Assembly: GCF_028649475.1 (NCBI RefSeq)
Contig: NZ_JAQSIP010000004.1
Span: 62,001-126,000 of the forward strand
Length of the DNA stretch: 64,000 bases
DNA from: Curvibacter cyanobacteriorum
Lineage (GTDB): Bacteria; Pseudomonadota; Gammaproteobacteria; Burkholderiales; Burkholderiaceae_C
Direction of reading: 5' to 3'
The number at the start of each line of letters is the position of its first letter. The stretch's first letter is position 1. A program made the position numbers and the translations under genes. Under the pieces are notes generated by a model. That model did no database searches. It saw only the letters and a list, made by a program, of their open reading frames with translations, and was not told the DNA's origin. Positions 34,485 to 43,276 of the stretch are shown in pieces.

Positions 34485-35833
34485 CTGCTACGATTGTCAA
34501 CTTCCAACCTAAACTTGACTTGCTCCGTAGTCAAATCAGCGAACTAGTACAACAGTTTGCCGAGATCGCATGCGCGCAAAAACCCTTCGTGCCTGGTGAG
34601 ACACCGGTGCCTGTTTCTGGCAAGGTCATTGGTGCAGCTGAACTAAAGAACATGGTCGATGCATCACTGGATGGTTGGCTGACTACAGGTCGTTTCAACG
34701 CTATGTTTGAAGCGCGGCTCGCCGAATTCCTGGGTGTCAAGCATCTGATCACAGTCAATTCGGGCTCCTCGGCCAACTTGGTGGCTTTTTCTACGCTGAC
34801 CAGTGCTAAATTGGGTGATCGGGCCATCAAGCCTGGTGATGAGGTCATTGGCGTGGCTGCAGGTTTCCCCACCACCGTCAATCCCATCATCCAATTTGGC
34901 GCTGTTCCTGTTTTTGTGGATGTAGAGCTGTCAACGCACAACATCGATGCTGACAAAATAGAGGCGGCCATCACACCTAAAACCAAGGCAATCATGCTTG
35001 CCCACAGTATGGGCAATCCATTCAATCTCGATGTTGTGATGGCTTTGTGCAAAAAGTACAAGCTGTGGTTGGTCGAAGATTGTTGTGATGCCTTGGGTGC
35101 GACCTATAAAAATCAAATGGTGGGTACTTTTGGTGATATTGCAACCTTGAGTTTTTATCCCGCACACCATATCACCATGGGTGAGGGCGGTGCGGTATTC
35201 ACTAACAACTCTGAGCTTAAGTTGATTGCCGAATCGTTTCGCGATTGGGGGCGGGATTGTTATTGCCCGCCTGGCAAGGATAATACCTGTGACAAGCGTT
35301 TTTGCTGGACTAAGAAACAGTTGGGCGGTGATCTGCCTGACGGCTATGACCACAAATACACTTACAGCCACTTGGGCTACAACCTTAAGATCACCGACAT
35401 GCAGGCAGCCTGCGCGTTGGCGCAGATGGATCGGTTGGAAGAATTCATTGCAAAGCGTCGTTCCAATTTTGCTTACTTGAAAGCCCGCTTGGCCAGTTGT
35501 GCAGATTTTCTGCAGTTGCCCGAAGCGACGCCGAACTCCAATCCATCTTGGTTTGGCTTCCCATTGATCGTCAGAGAAGAGTCTGGTGTTAAACGCAGTG
35601 ATCTGATCAATTATTTGGAGCAAAACAAAATTGGTACACGTCTTTTGTTTGCTGGAAACCTAACAAAGCAGCCCTATATGGTTGAGCGAAATTGCCGCGT
35701 CAGTGGTGAATTGGTTAACACCGACGTGGTGATGAATCAGACTTTCTGGCTTGGTACTTTCCCGGCGTTAGAGAGAGATCATCTGGACTATATCGTCAGC
35801 AAGTTGGAGGAGTTCTTTGGAGTTAATTTCTGA
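34481..35833 (+). CDS. rfbH: CDP-4-keto-6-deoxyglucose 3-dehydrase (E1)
   Basis: 450 residues, an aminotransferase-fold enzyme. The PLP lysine is replaced: the block [14 protein letters not shown] has His229 where aminotransferases have Lys. Cysteines in [12 protein letters not shown] and R-F-C-W are the [2Fe-2S] ligands of E1. Together they identify DdhC/RfbH, which with DdhD removes the C3 hydroxyl to give CDP-4-keto-3,6-dideoxyhexose. ATGA overlaps join it to rfbG and to the transketolase gene, so substrate and next enzyme are made together. Confidence 0.95.
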   Translation: MTATIVNFQPKLDLLRSQISELVQQFAEIACAQKPFVPGETPVPVSGKVIGAAELKNMVDASLDGWLTTGRFNAMFEARLAEFLGVKHLITVNSGSSANLVAFSTLTSAKLGDRAIKPGDEVIGVAAGFPTTVNPIIQFGAVPVFVDVELSTHNIDADKIEAAITPKTKAIMLAHSMGNPFNLDVVMALCKKYKLWLVEDCCDALGATYKNQMVGTFGDIATLSFYPAHHITMGEGGAVFTNNSELKLIAESFRDWGRDCYCPPGKDNTCDKRFCWTKKQLGGDLPDGYDHKYTYSHLGYNLKITDMQAACALAQMDRLEEFIAKRRSNFAYLKARLASCADFLQLPEATPNSNPSWFGFPLIVREESGVKRSDLINYLEQNKIGTRLLFAGNLTKQPYMVERNCRVSGELVNTDVVMNQTFWLGTFPALERDHLDYIVSKLEEFFGVNF

Positions 35834-36687
35834 TGACTGCTGTCACGATGCCGTGCGGTGACGCTCGCGCTGATCGCCGCTTTGAACCCGCTCGCATGCG
35901 ACGCACTGTGCTGCAAATGGCCTATGCTGGTGCTGCCGTTCACATTGGTTGCGCGTTTTCGATCACAGAGTTGCTCTCTGTGCTGTACCGAAACCATTTG
36001 CGATATCCAGGTAACGATCCTCGCGCTGAGGGGCGAGACTATTTGGTCCTGAGCAAAGGGCACGGGGTCATGGCTCAGTATGCCTGTATGCATGAGCTGG
36101 GGTGGCTGCAGGATTCGCATATCCTGGGCTATTTTGCTGACGGCAGCGAACTGAAAGGTTTGTCTGACTCCCGCGTTGCGGGTTTAGAAGTAACCTCCGG
36201 CTCTCTCGGCCACGGATTTTCCGTTGGGATCGGTATCGCGATGGGACTGCAACGGCAGAGGACTGATCAAAAGGTTTACGCGATCGTCGGTGATGGCGAG
36301 CTTAATGAAGGACCCATCTGGGAGGGAGCGTTGGTCGCTGCGCACCATCGAATTGATAATCTGATGTTGATTGTTGATAAAAACGGTTTTCAGGCGATGG
36401 GCTCAACCGATGACGTGCTGGCGCTTGGCGATTTGTCTGCCAAGTTCGTGAGTTTCGGCTTCGAGACGCTCGAGGTTGACGGTCACGACGAAGTTGCGAT
36501 CGATGCTGCGATACGTCAACTGTGGGAACTCAGTCCGGGCAAACCGAAGGCTTTGATTGCACGCACTGTCAAGGGTAAGGGGGTGCCTTTCATGGAGTCT
36601 GACAACCGCTGGCATTACACGCGTCTTGACGCCAAGACCCTCGCCGATGCGGTTGATGCGCTTGGGCTCACTGGAGAATCAAGTTGA
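35833..36687 (+). CDS. Transketolase N-terminal (TPP-binding) subunit
   Basis: 284 residues. The TPP motif is G-D-G-E-L-N-E-G-P-I-W-E (GDG at 153-155), followed by D-K-N-G-F-Q. Earlier blocks are L-S-K-G-H-G-V-M-A-Q-Y and S-G-S-L-G-H-G-F-S. It holds the pyrimidine/diphosphate half of a split transketolase whose partner is the next gene. It begins 1 bp inside the rfbH stop (TGATG) and ends inside the next start. In central metabolism transketolase would be a single long chain and not in this locus, so a dedicated role in sugar-nucleotide branching is likely (see findings). Confidence 0.88.
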   Translation: MTAVTMPCGDARADRRFEPARMRRTVLQMAYAGAAVHIGCAFSITELLSVLYRNHLRYPGNDPRAEGRDYLVLSKGHGVMAQYACMHELGWLQDSHILGYFADGSELKGLSDSRVAGLEVTSGSLGHGFSVGIGIAMGLQRQRTDQKVYAIVGDGELNEGPIWEGALVAAHHRIDNLMLIVDKNGFQAMGSTDDVLALGDLSAKFVSFGFETLEVDGHDEVAIDAAIRQLWELSPGKPKALIARTVKGKGVPFMESDNRWHYTRLDAKTLADAVDALGLTGESS

Positions 36688-37598
36688 GAGAAGCGTTTTC
36701 CAACGCGCTGGTGCGCCTGGCGCTGGCTGACCCCAAAGTGCTGTTGCTGACCGGTGATCATGGCTATGCCCTGTTTGATGAGTTTCGCAAGCGCTGCCCA
36801 GACCAGTACATCAACGCCGGCATTGCAGAGCAAAACATGGTGGGGATGGCCGCTGGCTTGGCTCGGGTCGGTTTTAGACCTTTTGTGTACGGCTTGGCTG
36901 CTTTTGTGCCGATTCGCACCTTAGAGCAGATCAAGCTCGACATTGCCCATGACGACCTGCCAGTGGTCTTGGTCGGAGACGGTGCAGGTTTTGTGTACAG
37001 CCACTTGGGAACCAGCCACCAATCGACCGAGGACATTGCTTGCACCCGTGCAATCCCTGGCCTGGAAGTTCTGTCACCAGCCGACCGTTTTGAGATGACG
37101 GCCTGCATGGAGCGCGCTTATGCTGCCAAGCAAGCGGTCTATCTTCGCATGGGCAAGTCTGACTGCGGCGACGTGCATGCTCAAACGATCCCAGAGCTGA
37201 AGGCTGGTGGGCTTGTGCAGGTCCTTCTGGGTCGTTCCGATCGTCCTGGTCTGATTGCGACTGGCTCCATGGTGCGCGTTGCTGTGGACATTGCCCAAAG
37301 GCTGAACCTCTCTGTCTGGAGTGCGCCTGTTCTAAAGCCGTTTTTGTCCGACGATGTTTGCGCAGCAGCTCGCGCGACCACCGGCTTGGTGACATTGGAG
37401 GAGCACTCCGTGCTTGGTGGTCTCGGTGCGGCGGTGACTGAAATCACCAGCGAGCAACAGCCGACAAGAGTGCTTCGCATCGGCGTGCAGGACCGCTTCT
37501 CCAAATACTGTGGAACCTACGACTATTTGTTGAGGGAGCACGGGTTGGATCGCAGTGCCGTGGCACGGAGGATTGATGATTTCGTCGCGTCTTTCTGA
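36684..37598 (+). CDS. Transketolase C-terminal (Pyr) subunit
   Basis: 304 residues from a TTG start (GGAG 6 bp upstream) that overlaps the previous stop. The catalytic Glu is in N-A-G-I-A-E-Q-N-M-V-G-M-A-A-G, followed by S-H-L-G-T-S-H-Q-S-T-E-D-I-A. A C-terminal transketolase swivel domain is present (L-E-E-H-S-V-L-G-G-L-G-A-A-V). It completes a split two-chain transketolase with the preceding gene. GC content is clearly higher than in rfbFGH, so the two genes came from another source. Confidence 0.88.
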   Translation: MREAFSNALVRLALADPKVLLLTGDHGYALFDEFRKRCPDQYINAGIAEQNMVGMAAGLARVGFRPFVYGLAAFVPIRTLEQIKLDIAHDDLPVVLVGDGAGFVYSHLGTSHQSTEDIACTRAIPGLEVLSPADRFEMTACMERAYAAKQAVYLRMGKSDCGDVHAQTIPELKAGGLVQVLLGRSDRPGLIATGSMVRVAVDIAQRLNLSVWSAPVLKPFLSDDVCAAARATTGLVTLEEHSVLGGLGAAVTEITSEQQPTRVLRIGVQDRFSKYCGTYDYLLREHGLDRSAVARRIDDFVASF

Positions 37599-38586
37599 AC
37601 CGGTTAATCTCAGCGGTCAGCGGGTCTTTGTCACTGGGGGAACCGGTTTCGTCGGTCGTTGCCTGCTGGACTACTTTCTGGAATCAGCGCAAGCGCACGG
37701 CGCCGAGTTTGAGGTGTCCGTCTTGACTCGTTCGCCGCAAGCCTTTCTGAGGCGACATCCAAAGTACTCGGGGCAGTCCTGGCTGCGATTCGAAGAAGGC
37801 AGTTTGGATCGTTTGCCAGCTCCGGTTTGCGGGCGGTTCACCTGCGTGCTTCATGCTGCTGCGCAGACCCATACCGACATTCTGCCGCTCCGTTGGTTGG
37901 ACCAACTGGTCCAAGGCACGCGTCATGTATTGGACTTCGCAGTAGCTTCAGGCGCTCAGCGTTTTCTGTTGGTCAGTTCCGGCGCGGCTTATGGTCCCAT
38001 GCCTGAAGACCTAGCAAGTCTGCGCGAAGATGCGCCGTTCGCGCCAGTGACGCTGGATTTGAAGTCCGTGTACGGTCAGGGTAAGCGAATGGCAGAGCAT
38101 CTGTGCGCGCTCTACGGTCAACAGTTTGGGATGGCTTGCGTGGTCGCTCGCTGCTTCGCGTTGATCAGTGAGCACATGCCGATGGACGGTCCTTACGCTG
38201 CCGGTAACTTCGTGCGAGACGCGCTTGCGGGTGAAGATATCGAGGTTCAGGGTGATGGCCGTGCCGTGCGCACCTACTTGTATGGTCGCGACGCGGCCCA
38301 CTGGCTGACCCGTCTCATGTGTGACGGGGAAGCCGGTCAGATCTACAACGTCGGTTCGGATGCGGCTGTCAGCATCCTGGAACTGGCGCAGGCTGTTGCT
38401 GCGCAGGTGTCGCCGCCGGTGGATGTGCGCGTGCTGAAGCAGATTGCGCCCGGACCCAGAAGTCGATACGTCCCTGACGTTGAGAAGGCTGGGCGCCTGG
38501 GACTGAGGGTGGAAACCTCCTTGGCCGAGGCCATTGCGGCAACGATGCAGGCCAACGCCAATGACGCCTTGTTGCCTCAGTACTGA
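37576..38586 (+). CDS. NAD-dependent epimerase/dehydratase (SDR), nucleotide-sugar reductase candidate
   Basis: 336 residues. The N-terminal G-G-T-G-F-V-G-R motif, H-A-A-A-Q-T-H-T-D, L-V-S-S-G-A-A-Y-G and Y-G-Q-G-K supply an intact extended-SDR active site. It starts 7 codons inside the transketolase stop with a GGAGG 4 bp upstream. Possible roles are reduction or epimerisation of the C4 ketone of CDP-3,6-dideoxyhexose (as in abequose/paratose synthases), or reduction of a keto group on a branch made by the transketolase (compare YerF in yersiniose). Sequence alone does not decide. Confidence 0.75.
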   Translation: MISSRLSEPVNLSGQRVFVTGGTGFVGRCLLDYFLESAQAHGAEFEVSVLTRSPQAFLRRHPKYSGQSWLRFEEGSLDRLPAPVCGRFTCVLHAAAQTHTDILPLRWLDQLVQGTRHVLDFAVASGAQRFLLVSSGAAYGPMPEDLASLREDAPFAPVTLDLKSVYGQGKRMAEHLCALYGQQFGMACVVARCFALISEHMPMDGPYAAGNFVRDALAGEDIEVQGDGRAVRTYLYGRDAAHWLTRLMCDGEAGQIYNVGSDAAVSILELAQAVAAQVSPPVDVRVLKQIAPGPRSRYVPDVEKAGRLGLRVETSLAEAIAATMQANANDALLPQY

Positions 38587-38619
38587 ACCTGCGTCCTTGT
38601 CATCCCACAGCGCTGCCGT

Positions 38620-39612
38620 ATGCTCCTCACCATTGCAATTCCCACCTACAACCGCGCTGAGAGTCTGCGTGCCACCTTGTTGGAGTTCGTCGCACAGATC
38701 AATCAGGCAGTCTTGACCGACGTGGAGATTGTCGTTTCCGACAACTGCAGCACGGACACCACGCAGCAAGTCTGCGCCAGTATCGCGACAGAACATCCGA
38801 CTTTGAGCCTGCGGTACTTCTGCAACGCCTCGAACCTTGGTTTTGACGGCAATGTCAATGCATTGTTCGGTCATGCGCGAGGTCGCTACGTCTGGACCTA
38901 CTCGGATGATGACCGACCTTCACCGAAGATGTTGGCACATGTCCTGAATCTCTTGGATCAGAAGGAAATCGAATTCGCTTTCATCAACTACCATGTCAGC
39001 GTTGATGGGCAGGTGCTACCTTCTCCGTTCGGCGCAGGACCTGACCGTTGGATTCCCTCACGCGATCTGCTTAAAACCATCCGCTTTTCCAACAGCCTGA
39101 TCAGTTCCTGCCTTTTTTCGCGTCAGTCCTGGCTGAATGCCGAGCCGCTTCGGTACGTTGGGTCGCTGTGGATCCATTTCTTCATGGCCCGGGAGGTCCT
39201 ACAGTCTGGCGAATCTCTGATTGTTGGTCAGCCTCAGTTCACCATGGTGCAAAGCTCCATTGAACAGTCGCGGGCCGAGAAACGTCAAGAGGGCAGTGGC
39301 CAGATCGAATACTACATGAGGGCGTATCTCAAGTTCGTGGAGTACGTCCATGATCTGCCTAATTTTAATTTTGACCGTGAAACCTGTACGCTGGCTCAGT
39401 CGATGTTGGAAGGTGCGGATCTCAATCAAATAGTGAGTTATAAGTTAACTGCCCAGCGTGATGAGTTGCAGCAACTGGTTCTAATATGGAAGCGACTGCT
39501 GCCATATCGGTCGACAACGCTCCGATTCTGGTGCATTACTACGCCATTGCTATTCGTCCCTGGCGGGATCTTTCGGCTGCTGAGAATTATGTCTCGGCTG
39601 GTGCGCTCATGA
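38620..39612 (+). CDS. Glycosyltransferase family 2
   Basis: 330 residues. GT-A fold start L-L-T-I-A-I-P-T-Y-N-R-A-E-S-L, then V-V-S-D-N-C-S-T-D, then the metal-binding Y-S-D-D-D-R. It transfers a sugar from a nucleotide donor to the growing undecaprenyl-linked unit on the cytoplasmic face. Acceptor and donor are unknown. It partners with the second GT2-like gene (40875) around the flippase, and its stop overlaps the flippase start (ATGA). Confidence 0.85.
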   Translation: MLLTIAIPTYNRAESLRATLLEFVAQINQAVLTDVEIVVSDNCSTDTTQQVCASIATEHPTLSLRYFCNASNLGFDGNVNALFGHARGRYVWTYSDDDRPSPKMLAHVLNLLDQKEIEFAFINYHVSVDGQVLPSPFGAGPDRWIPSRDLLKTIRFSNSLISSCLFSRQSWLNAEPLRYVGSLWIHFFMAREVLQSGESLIVGQPQFTMVQSSIEQSRAEKRQEGSGQIEYYMRAYLKFVEYVHDLPNFNFDRETCTLAQSMLEGADLNQIVSYKLTAQRDELQQLVLIWKRLLPYRSTTLRFWCITTPLLFVPGGIFRLLRIMSRLVRS

Positions 39613-40862
39613 GTCTGGCCAACTTGTTCGGGTTCGCTTTGCGTGGTGGTTCTGCTGGTGCGAAGCTTCTGTTTGTTTTCTACTTGGCTGGCAAGGCCAG
39701 CAGTACACTTTTAGGCCAGGTCGCTATCGTCGTGACAATGGCGACCGTCTTCAGTCAAATAGCTGGGATGGAGATCAATCAAGTTATCGGGCGCCAACTG
39801 CACGCGCTCTCCATCACTGAACGACATCGATTGCTGCGCCGCCAAGCTCAAGCAGGGGTGGTTGCTTACATATTTTTATTGCCAATAGCGATATTGCTGT
39901 ATGCCGATCTGTTGTCAGGCTACTGGCTCTGTACCTGCGGAATATTGGTGTTGGAGCATTTCATTCTTGAAGCCTATCGATTTAATGTTCTGATGTTGCG
40001 CCCTTTGTATGCAGCTGGGCTGTTGTTTGTTAAAAATGTTGGCTGGGTGCTGACTTTTATGGTTCTTGTCGAGAGCGGCTTCGCCAGCCCGTCTTTGTCG
40101 CTTGTGTTGGCTTGTTGGTGCGGATTGCTTGCCATCATGTCAGTCCCATTGCTATGGACTCCTCACACTTGGGCGACACTGAAGGATTTTGCGGCGTGGT
40201 CAATATGGCCTAGGCAATCTGGGGCGCTGATATGGCAAGCGCGTACATTCATAGTATCAGCGGCTGCTGGTGTTGGCATCGGTGCCATCGACAAGCTATT
40301 GATTGCTGAAAAATTTTCTGCAGCGGATCTGGGTGTTTACTTCTTCTTTGCCAGTTGTGCGTCAATTGTCTCATTGGTCGCATCATTCACTATCGGTTCG
40401 ACAGTTGGACCACAGTGTATCAAAGTCTATGCAGCTGAAGGACGGGATGCTTACCTTCCTCATTTAAAGCGACTCAAGCGACTGTATTTAATTACAACCG
40501 TCTGTACGATGGCTGTGATCACGTTGCCTGCCAATTTTTTGCTCATGCATTTTGGACATTCGGAGTATCGTTATCACATTGAAATTTTGTTTCTGCTGAC
40601 GCCAAGTGCTGCATTGTTGGTGCTTTGTGAGCCGTATAAGGTCAATGCTTATGTGGAGCGTCAAGACTTATCCCTCATGCTTGGGACCCTATTCCATCTC
40701 CTGAGTGTTGCCTTGTGTGTCTCGCTGTTTGCGATCAAGCAAGACATTGTCTTTATTTCTGTTGGCATGCTCTTATCGTCTTTGCTGATTTATTTGTACT
40801 TCGCATTGGATGTCGGTAATCGGGTGATTGGCTGCTTTCGGCAGGGTTTTGTACGCCAGTAA
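39609..40862 (+). CDS. O-unit flippase (Wzx-like, MATE/PST fold)
   Basis: 417 residues, nearly all hydrophobic, with about 12 to 14 predicted membrane helices from residue 1 on. No enzymatic motif is visible. It resembles PST/Wzx-type translocases that flip the lipid-linked oligosaccharide to the periplasm. Wzx proteins are very divergent, so position among glycosyltransferase genes carries much of the assignment. An O-antigen polymerase is excluded by the lack of the typical large periplasmic loop, though not proven. GC is low, as in the flanking GT gene. Confidence 0.68.
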   Translation: MSLANLFGFALRGGSAGAKLLFVFYLAGKASSTLLGQVAIVVTMATVFSQIAGMEINQVIGRQLHALSITERHRLLRRQAQAGVVAYIFLLPIAILLYADLLSGYWLCTCGILVLEHFILEAYRFNVLMLRPLYAAGLLFVKNVGWVLTFMVLVESGFASPSLSLVLACWCGLLAIMSVPLLWTPHTWATLKDFAAWSIWPRQSGALIWQARTFIVSAAAGVGIGAIDKLLIAEKFSAADLGVYFFFASCASIVSLVASFTIGSTVGPQCIKVYAAEGRDAYLPHLKRLKRLYLITTVCTMAVITLPANFLLMHFGHSEYRYHIEILFLLTPSAALLVLCEPYKVNAYVERQDLSLMLGTLFHLLSVALCVSLFAIKQDIVFISVGMLLSSLLIYLYFALDVGNRVIGCFRQGFVRQ

Positions 40863-40874
40863 CAATGGCCCCGT

Positions 40875-41978
40875 ATGACTCAAAAGATCCTAGAAATCCT
40901 GATCCCCACCTACCTGCGTCCCCAGGCGGCGATTGCCGCGATTGACTCGGTACTCGCCGCGGCGGATCAACGAGTGGCGGTCGCCTGCCACTCAAATTGT
41001 CCTGACCTTGAGCTGGAACTTGCTGCGAAACAGCGGCCTGCGCTGCGTTACGGGAGCTTTCCAGAGAACCGTGGTGCAGTGGCTAATTTCCGCAAGATGC
41101 TTGAGGAAAGCCGTGGGGACTACGTCATGTTCTTGTCGGATGAGGATCGAATCGATCATAAACACCTCGGTAGCTTTGTGAATTTTTTATCTGGCAAGCA
41201 ATATGGCTTTGTGCTCTGCAACATCGTCGAGAGCAGTGGGGCGCAATATTTCTCAATCACATCGCTCCAGATTGAAATGCTTTCTGCACATGATTTGCTT
41301 GTTTTATTCACCCTTCACCCAACCTACTTGTCAGGTTACTGCTTCCGTCGAGATCTACTTTCTGAGGAGTTGATCTCCGCAAACTTTGAATCAGACGATT
41401 CAAACGTTTATCCGCATTTGCTGCTTCGTAATGCCATTGCTGGCTATGAGAGTGTCGGGCTGTTTGCTGGGGATATCATCATCAAAGGAGTGGAGGCAAA
41501 TTTTGGTGGCGACTCCCACAGCCATGTCGCTCAGTCGGCTGCAGTGAAGCATAACCATCATCAACAATATTTGAATCCGCGGATTTATGGTCAAGGTGCA
41601 CGCGCTCGCCAGTTGTATTATTTGGTGCCGCGGCTGGAGATGTGGTTGAAGGGGAGTTCTGTATTTCGGCGAGGTTACGTGAATTTCTATGTGCTGAGCG
41701 CTTGGTTGAATATTACCCATGATGCACACAAGCATGTGGATGCTATGACAGATATTCCCTCGCTCAGGGCCACGATTGGAGACTACAAGTCTGCCAATAA
41801 AAGGATGTCTGGCCTGATTGGGAGTTACAATCGCATCCTGTTGATGAAGTCGGTGGTGCTTCGGGGGATGGTTATTAAGGTAATGTGGCAGCTCGCCAAA
41901 TTGGTGAAGTTGATACTATTTATTCGGCGTTTTGGCTTTGCCCGTACGCGGGCTTTTGTGGCGGGTAAGGGCGATTGA
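40875..41978 (+). CDS. Glycosyltransferase family 2-like
   Basis: 367 residues. N-terminus I-L-E-I-L-I-P-T-Y-L-R-P-Q-A-A-I and the metal-site-like M-F-L-S-D-E-D-R-I are the GT2 pattern. N-R-G-A-V-A-N-F is shared with glycan-specific GT2s. The rest is strongly divergent and rich in aromatic and basic residues near the C-terminus (membrane attachment likely). Donor unknown; a role in adding the branched dideoxyhexose is possible from position alone. Confidence 0.75.
   Translation: MTQKILEILIPTYLRPQAAIAAIDSVLAAADQRVAVACHSNCPDLELELAAKQRPALRYGSFPENRGAVANFRKMLEESRGDYVMFLSDEDRIDHKHLGSFVNFLSGKQYGFVLCNIVESSGAQYFSITSLQIEMLSAHDLLVLFTLHPTYLSGYCFRRDLLSEELISANFESDDSNVYPHLLLRNAIAGYESVGLFAGDIIIKGVEANFGGDSHSHVAQSAAVKHNHHQQYLNPRIYGQGARARQLYYLVPRLEMWLKGSSVFRRGYVNFYVLSAWLNITHDAHKHVDAMTDIPSLRATIGDYKSANKRMSGLIGSYNRILLMKSVVLRGMVIKVMWQLAKLVKLILFIRRFGFARTRAFVAGKGD
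41940..41957 (+). terminator. Weak terminator-like hairpin at the end of the second GT2-like gene
   Basis: GCCCG / CGGGC with a TACG tetraloop, followed at once by four T residues, in the last dozen codons of the gene. Short and weak; it may reduce but not stop readthrough into the legionaminate genes. Confidence 0.3.
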
Positions 41979-42288
41979 GTTGGGCATGGTCAGCCATCTT
42001 GATCAAAAAGATGTCTGGTGCTGAGCTGATTTTTTCTGGAGACCTGCCATGAGTGTTGCTTGTGCTAGCTGTTTTTTGAAGTGTGGTTAGTATCGAGTGC
42101 TCAGTGTGGCTGATAGCTTGGCTTATCATTAAGTATTAAAATGACTGTAGACATGGCTTGCGGTTTGTGTTTTTCTTGATCTGTCTGATGGGCTTTTTGC
42201 GGTTGTGTTGCGTTTTAGGATGTGGGTGCTGCTTTCGCTTGTTGGGTGAGCGGTTTTGGTAAAAATTGGTGGTGATTTTGGAGCGATT
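41979..42288. other. Gene-free AT-rich spacer before the legionaminate module
   Basis: 310 bp, rich in T on the plus strand (several runs of five or six), with no supportable coding frame. A weak hairpin (CATCTT / AAGATG) lies at 41995-42013 and there is a TATTAAAAT around 42135. A GGAG precedes the ATG at 42289. It may hold an internal promoter for the second half of the island. The strong drop in GC marks a module junction. Confidence 0.5.
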
Positions 42289-43269
42289 ATGTTGACTGCA
42301 CTTGTGACCGGCGCTGATGGTTTCATTGGCTCGCACCTCACTGAGATGCTTGTGGCTGAAGGCTATAAGGTAAAGGCATTGTCTCAGTACAATTCATTCA
42401 ACTACTGGGGCTGGCTGGAGGATGTGGGTTGTCTGAAGGAGGTCGAGGTTCTTAATGGTGATGTTCGTGATCCTCACTATTGCAAGCACATCACCAAGGA
42501 TGTGGATATCGTTTTTCATCTTGGTGCCTTGATCGCTATTCCCTATTCTTATGTGGCGCCTGATAGTTATGTGGATACCAACATCAAGGGCACGCTGAAT
42601 ATATGTCAAGCGTCACTGGAGAACGGTGTCAAGCGTGTTATTCATACGTCGACCAGTGAGGTTTATGGCACCGCGCAGTACGTTCCCATTGACGAGAATC
42701 ATCCGTTGCAGCCGCAGTCGCCTTACAGCGCCTCAAAGATTGGGGCTGACGCGATGGCGATGAGTTTTTTCAATGCTTTCAACCTACCGGTCACCATTGC
42801 CCGTCCGTTTAATACCTACGGCCCACGCCAGTCGGCGCGCGCAGTGATCCCGACGATCATCACTCAGATCGCCAATGGTAAAAAGCAGATCAAGCTTGGT
42901 GATGTTTCGCCGACGCGCGACTTTAATTACGTACTTGATACCTGTCGAGGCTTCCTTGAACTGGCTCGTTGCGATCAAGCGATTGGCGAAACTGTCAATA
43001 TTGGCTCAAACTATGAGATATCGATCGGCGATACCCTGTCGTTGATTCGCGAGTTGATGGACAGCGAGGTCGAGTTTCTAGCCGAGGAGCAGCGTGTCAG
43101 GCCCGCGAAATCTGAAGTTTTTCGCCTCTGGTGCGACAACGCCAAGATCCAGAGGTTAACCGGTTTCAAGCCGCACTTCGACATCCGAGCGGGTTTGCAG
43201 GCAACCATTGATTGGTTCATACAACCCGGGAACCTACAGAAGTACAAAGCTGACATCTATAACGTCTAA
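42289..43269 (+). CDS. legB: NDP-HexNAc 4,6-dehydratase, LegB-like
   Basis: 326 residues. Extended-SDR with V-T-G-A-D-G-F-I-G-S-H-L at the start and T-S-T-S-E-V-Y-G-T-A then Y-S-A-S-K-I-G-A-D-A in the active site. A-R-P-F-N-T-Y-G-P-R-Q-S is conserved in LegB/CapD-type dehydratases. In the legionaminic acid pathway it converts a GDP- (or UDP-) GlcNAc to the 4-keto-6-deoxy sugar. Adjacent legC, legG, legI and legH fix the assignment. Start at the ATG after GGAG. Confidence 0.9.
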   Translation: MLTALVTGADGFIGSHLTEMLVAEGYKVKALSQYNSFNYWGWLEDVGCLKEVEVLNGDVRDPHYCKHITKDVDIVFHLGALIAIPYSYVAPDSYVDTNIKGTLNICQASLENGVKRVIHTSTSEVYGTAQYVPIDENHPLQPQSPYSASKIGADAMAMSFFNAFNLPVTIARPFNTYGPRQSARAVIPTIITQIANGKKQIKLGDVSPTRDFNYVLDTCRGFLELARCDQAIGETVNIGSNYEISIGDTLSLIRELMDSEVEFLAEEQRVRPAKSEVFRLWCDNAKIQRLTGFKPHFDIRAGLQATIDWFIQPGNLQKYKADIYNV

Positions 43270-43276
43270 GGAAGAC

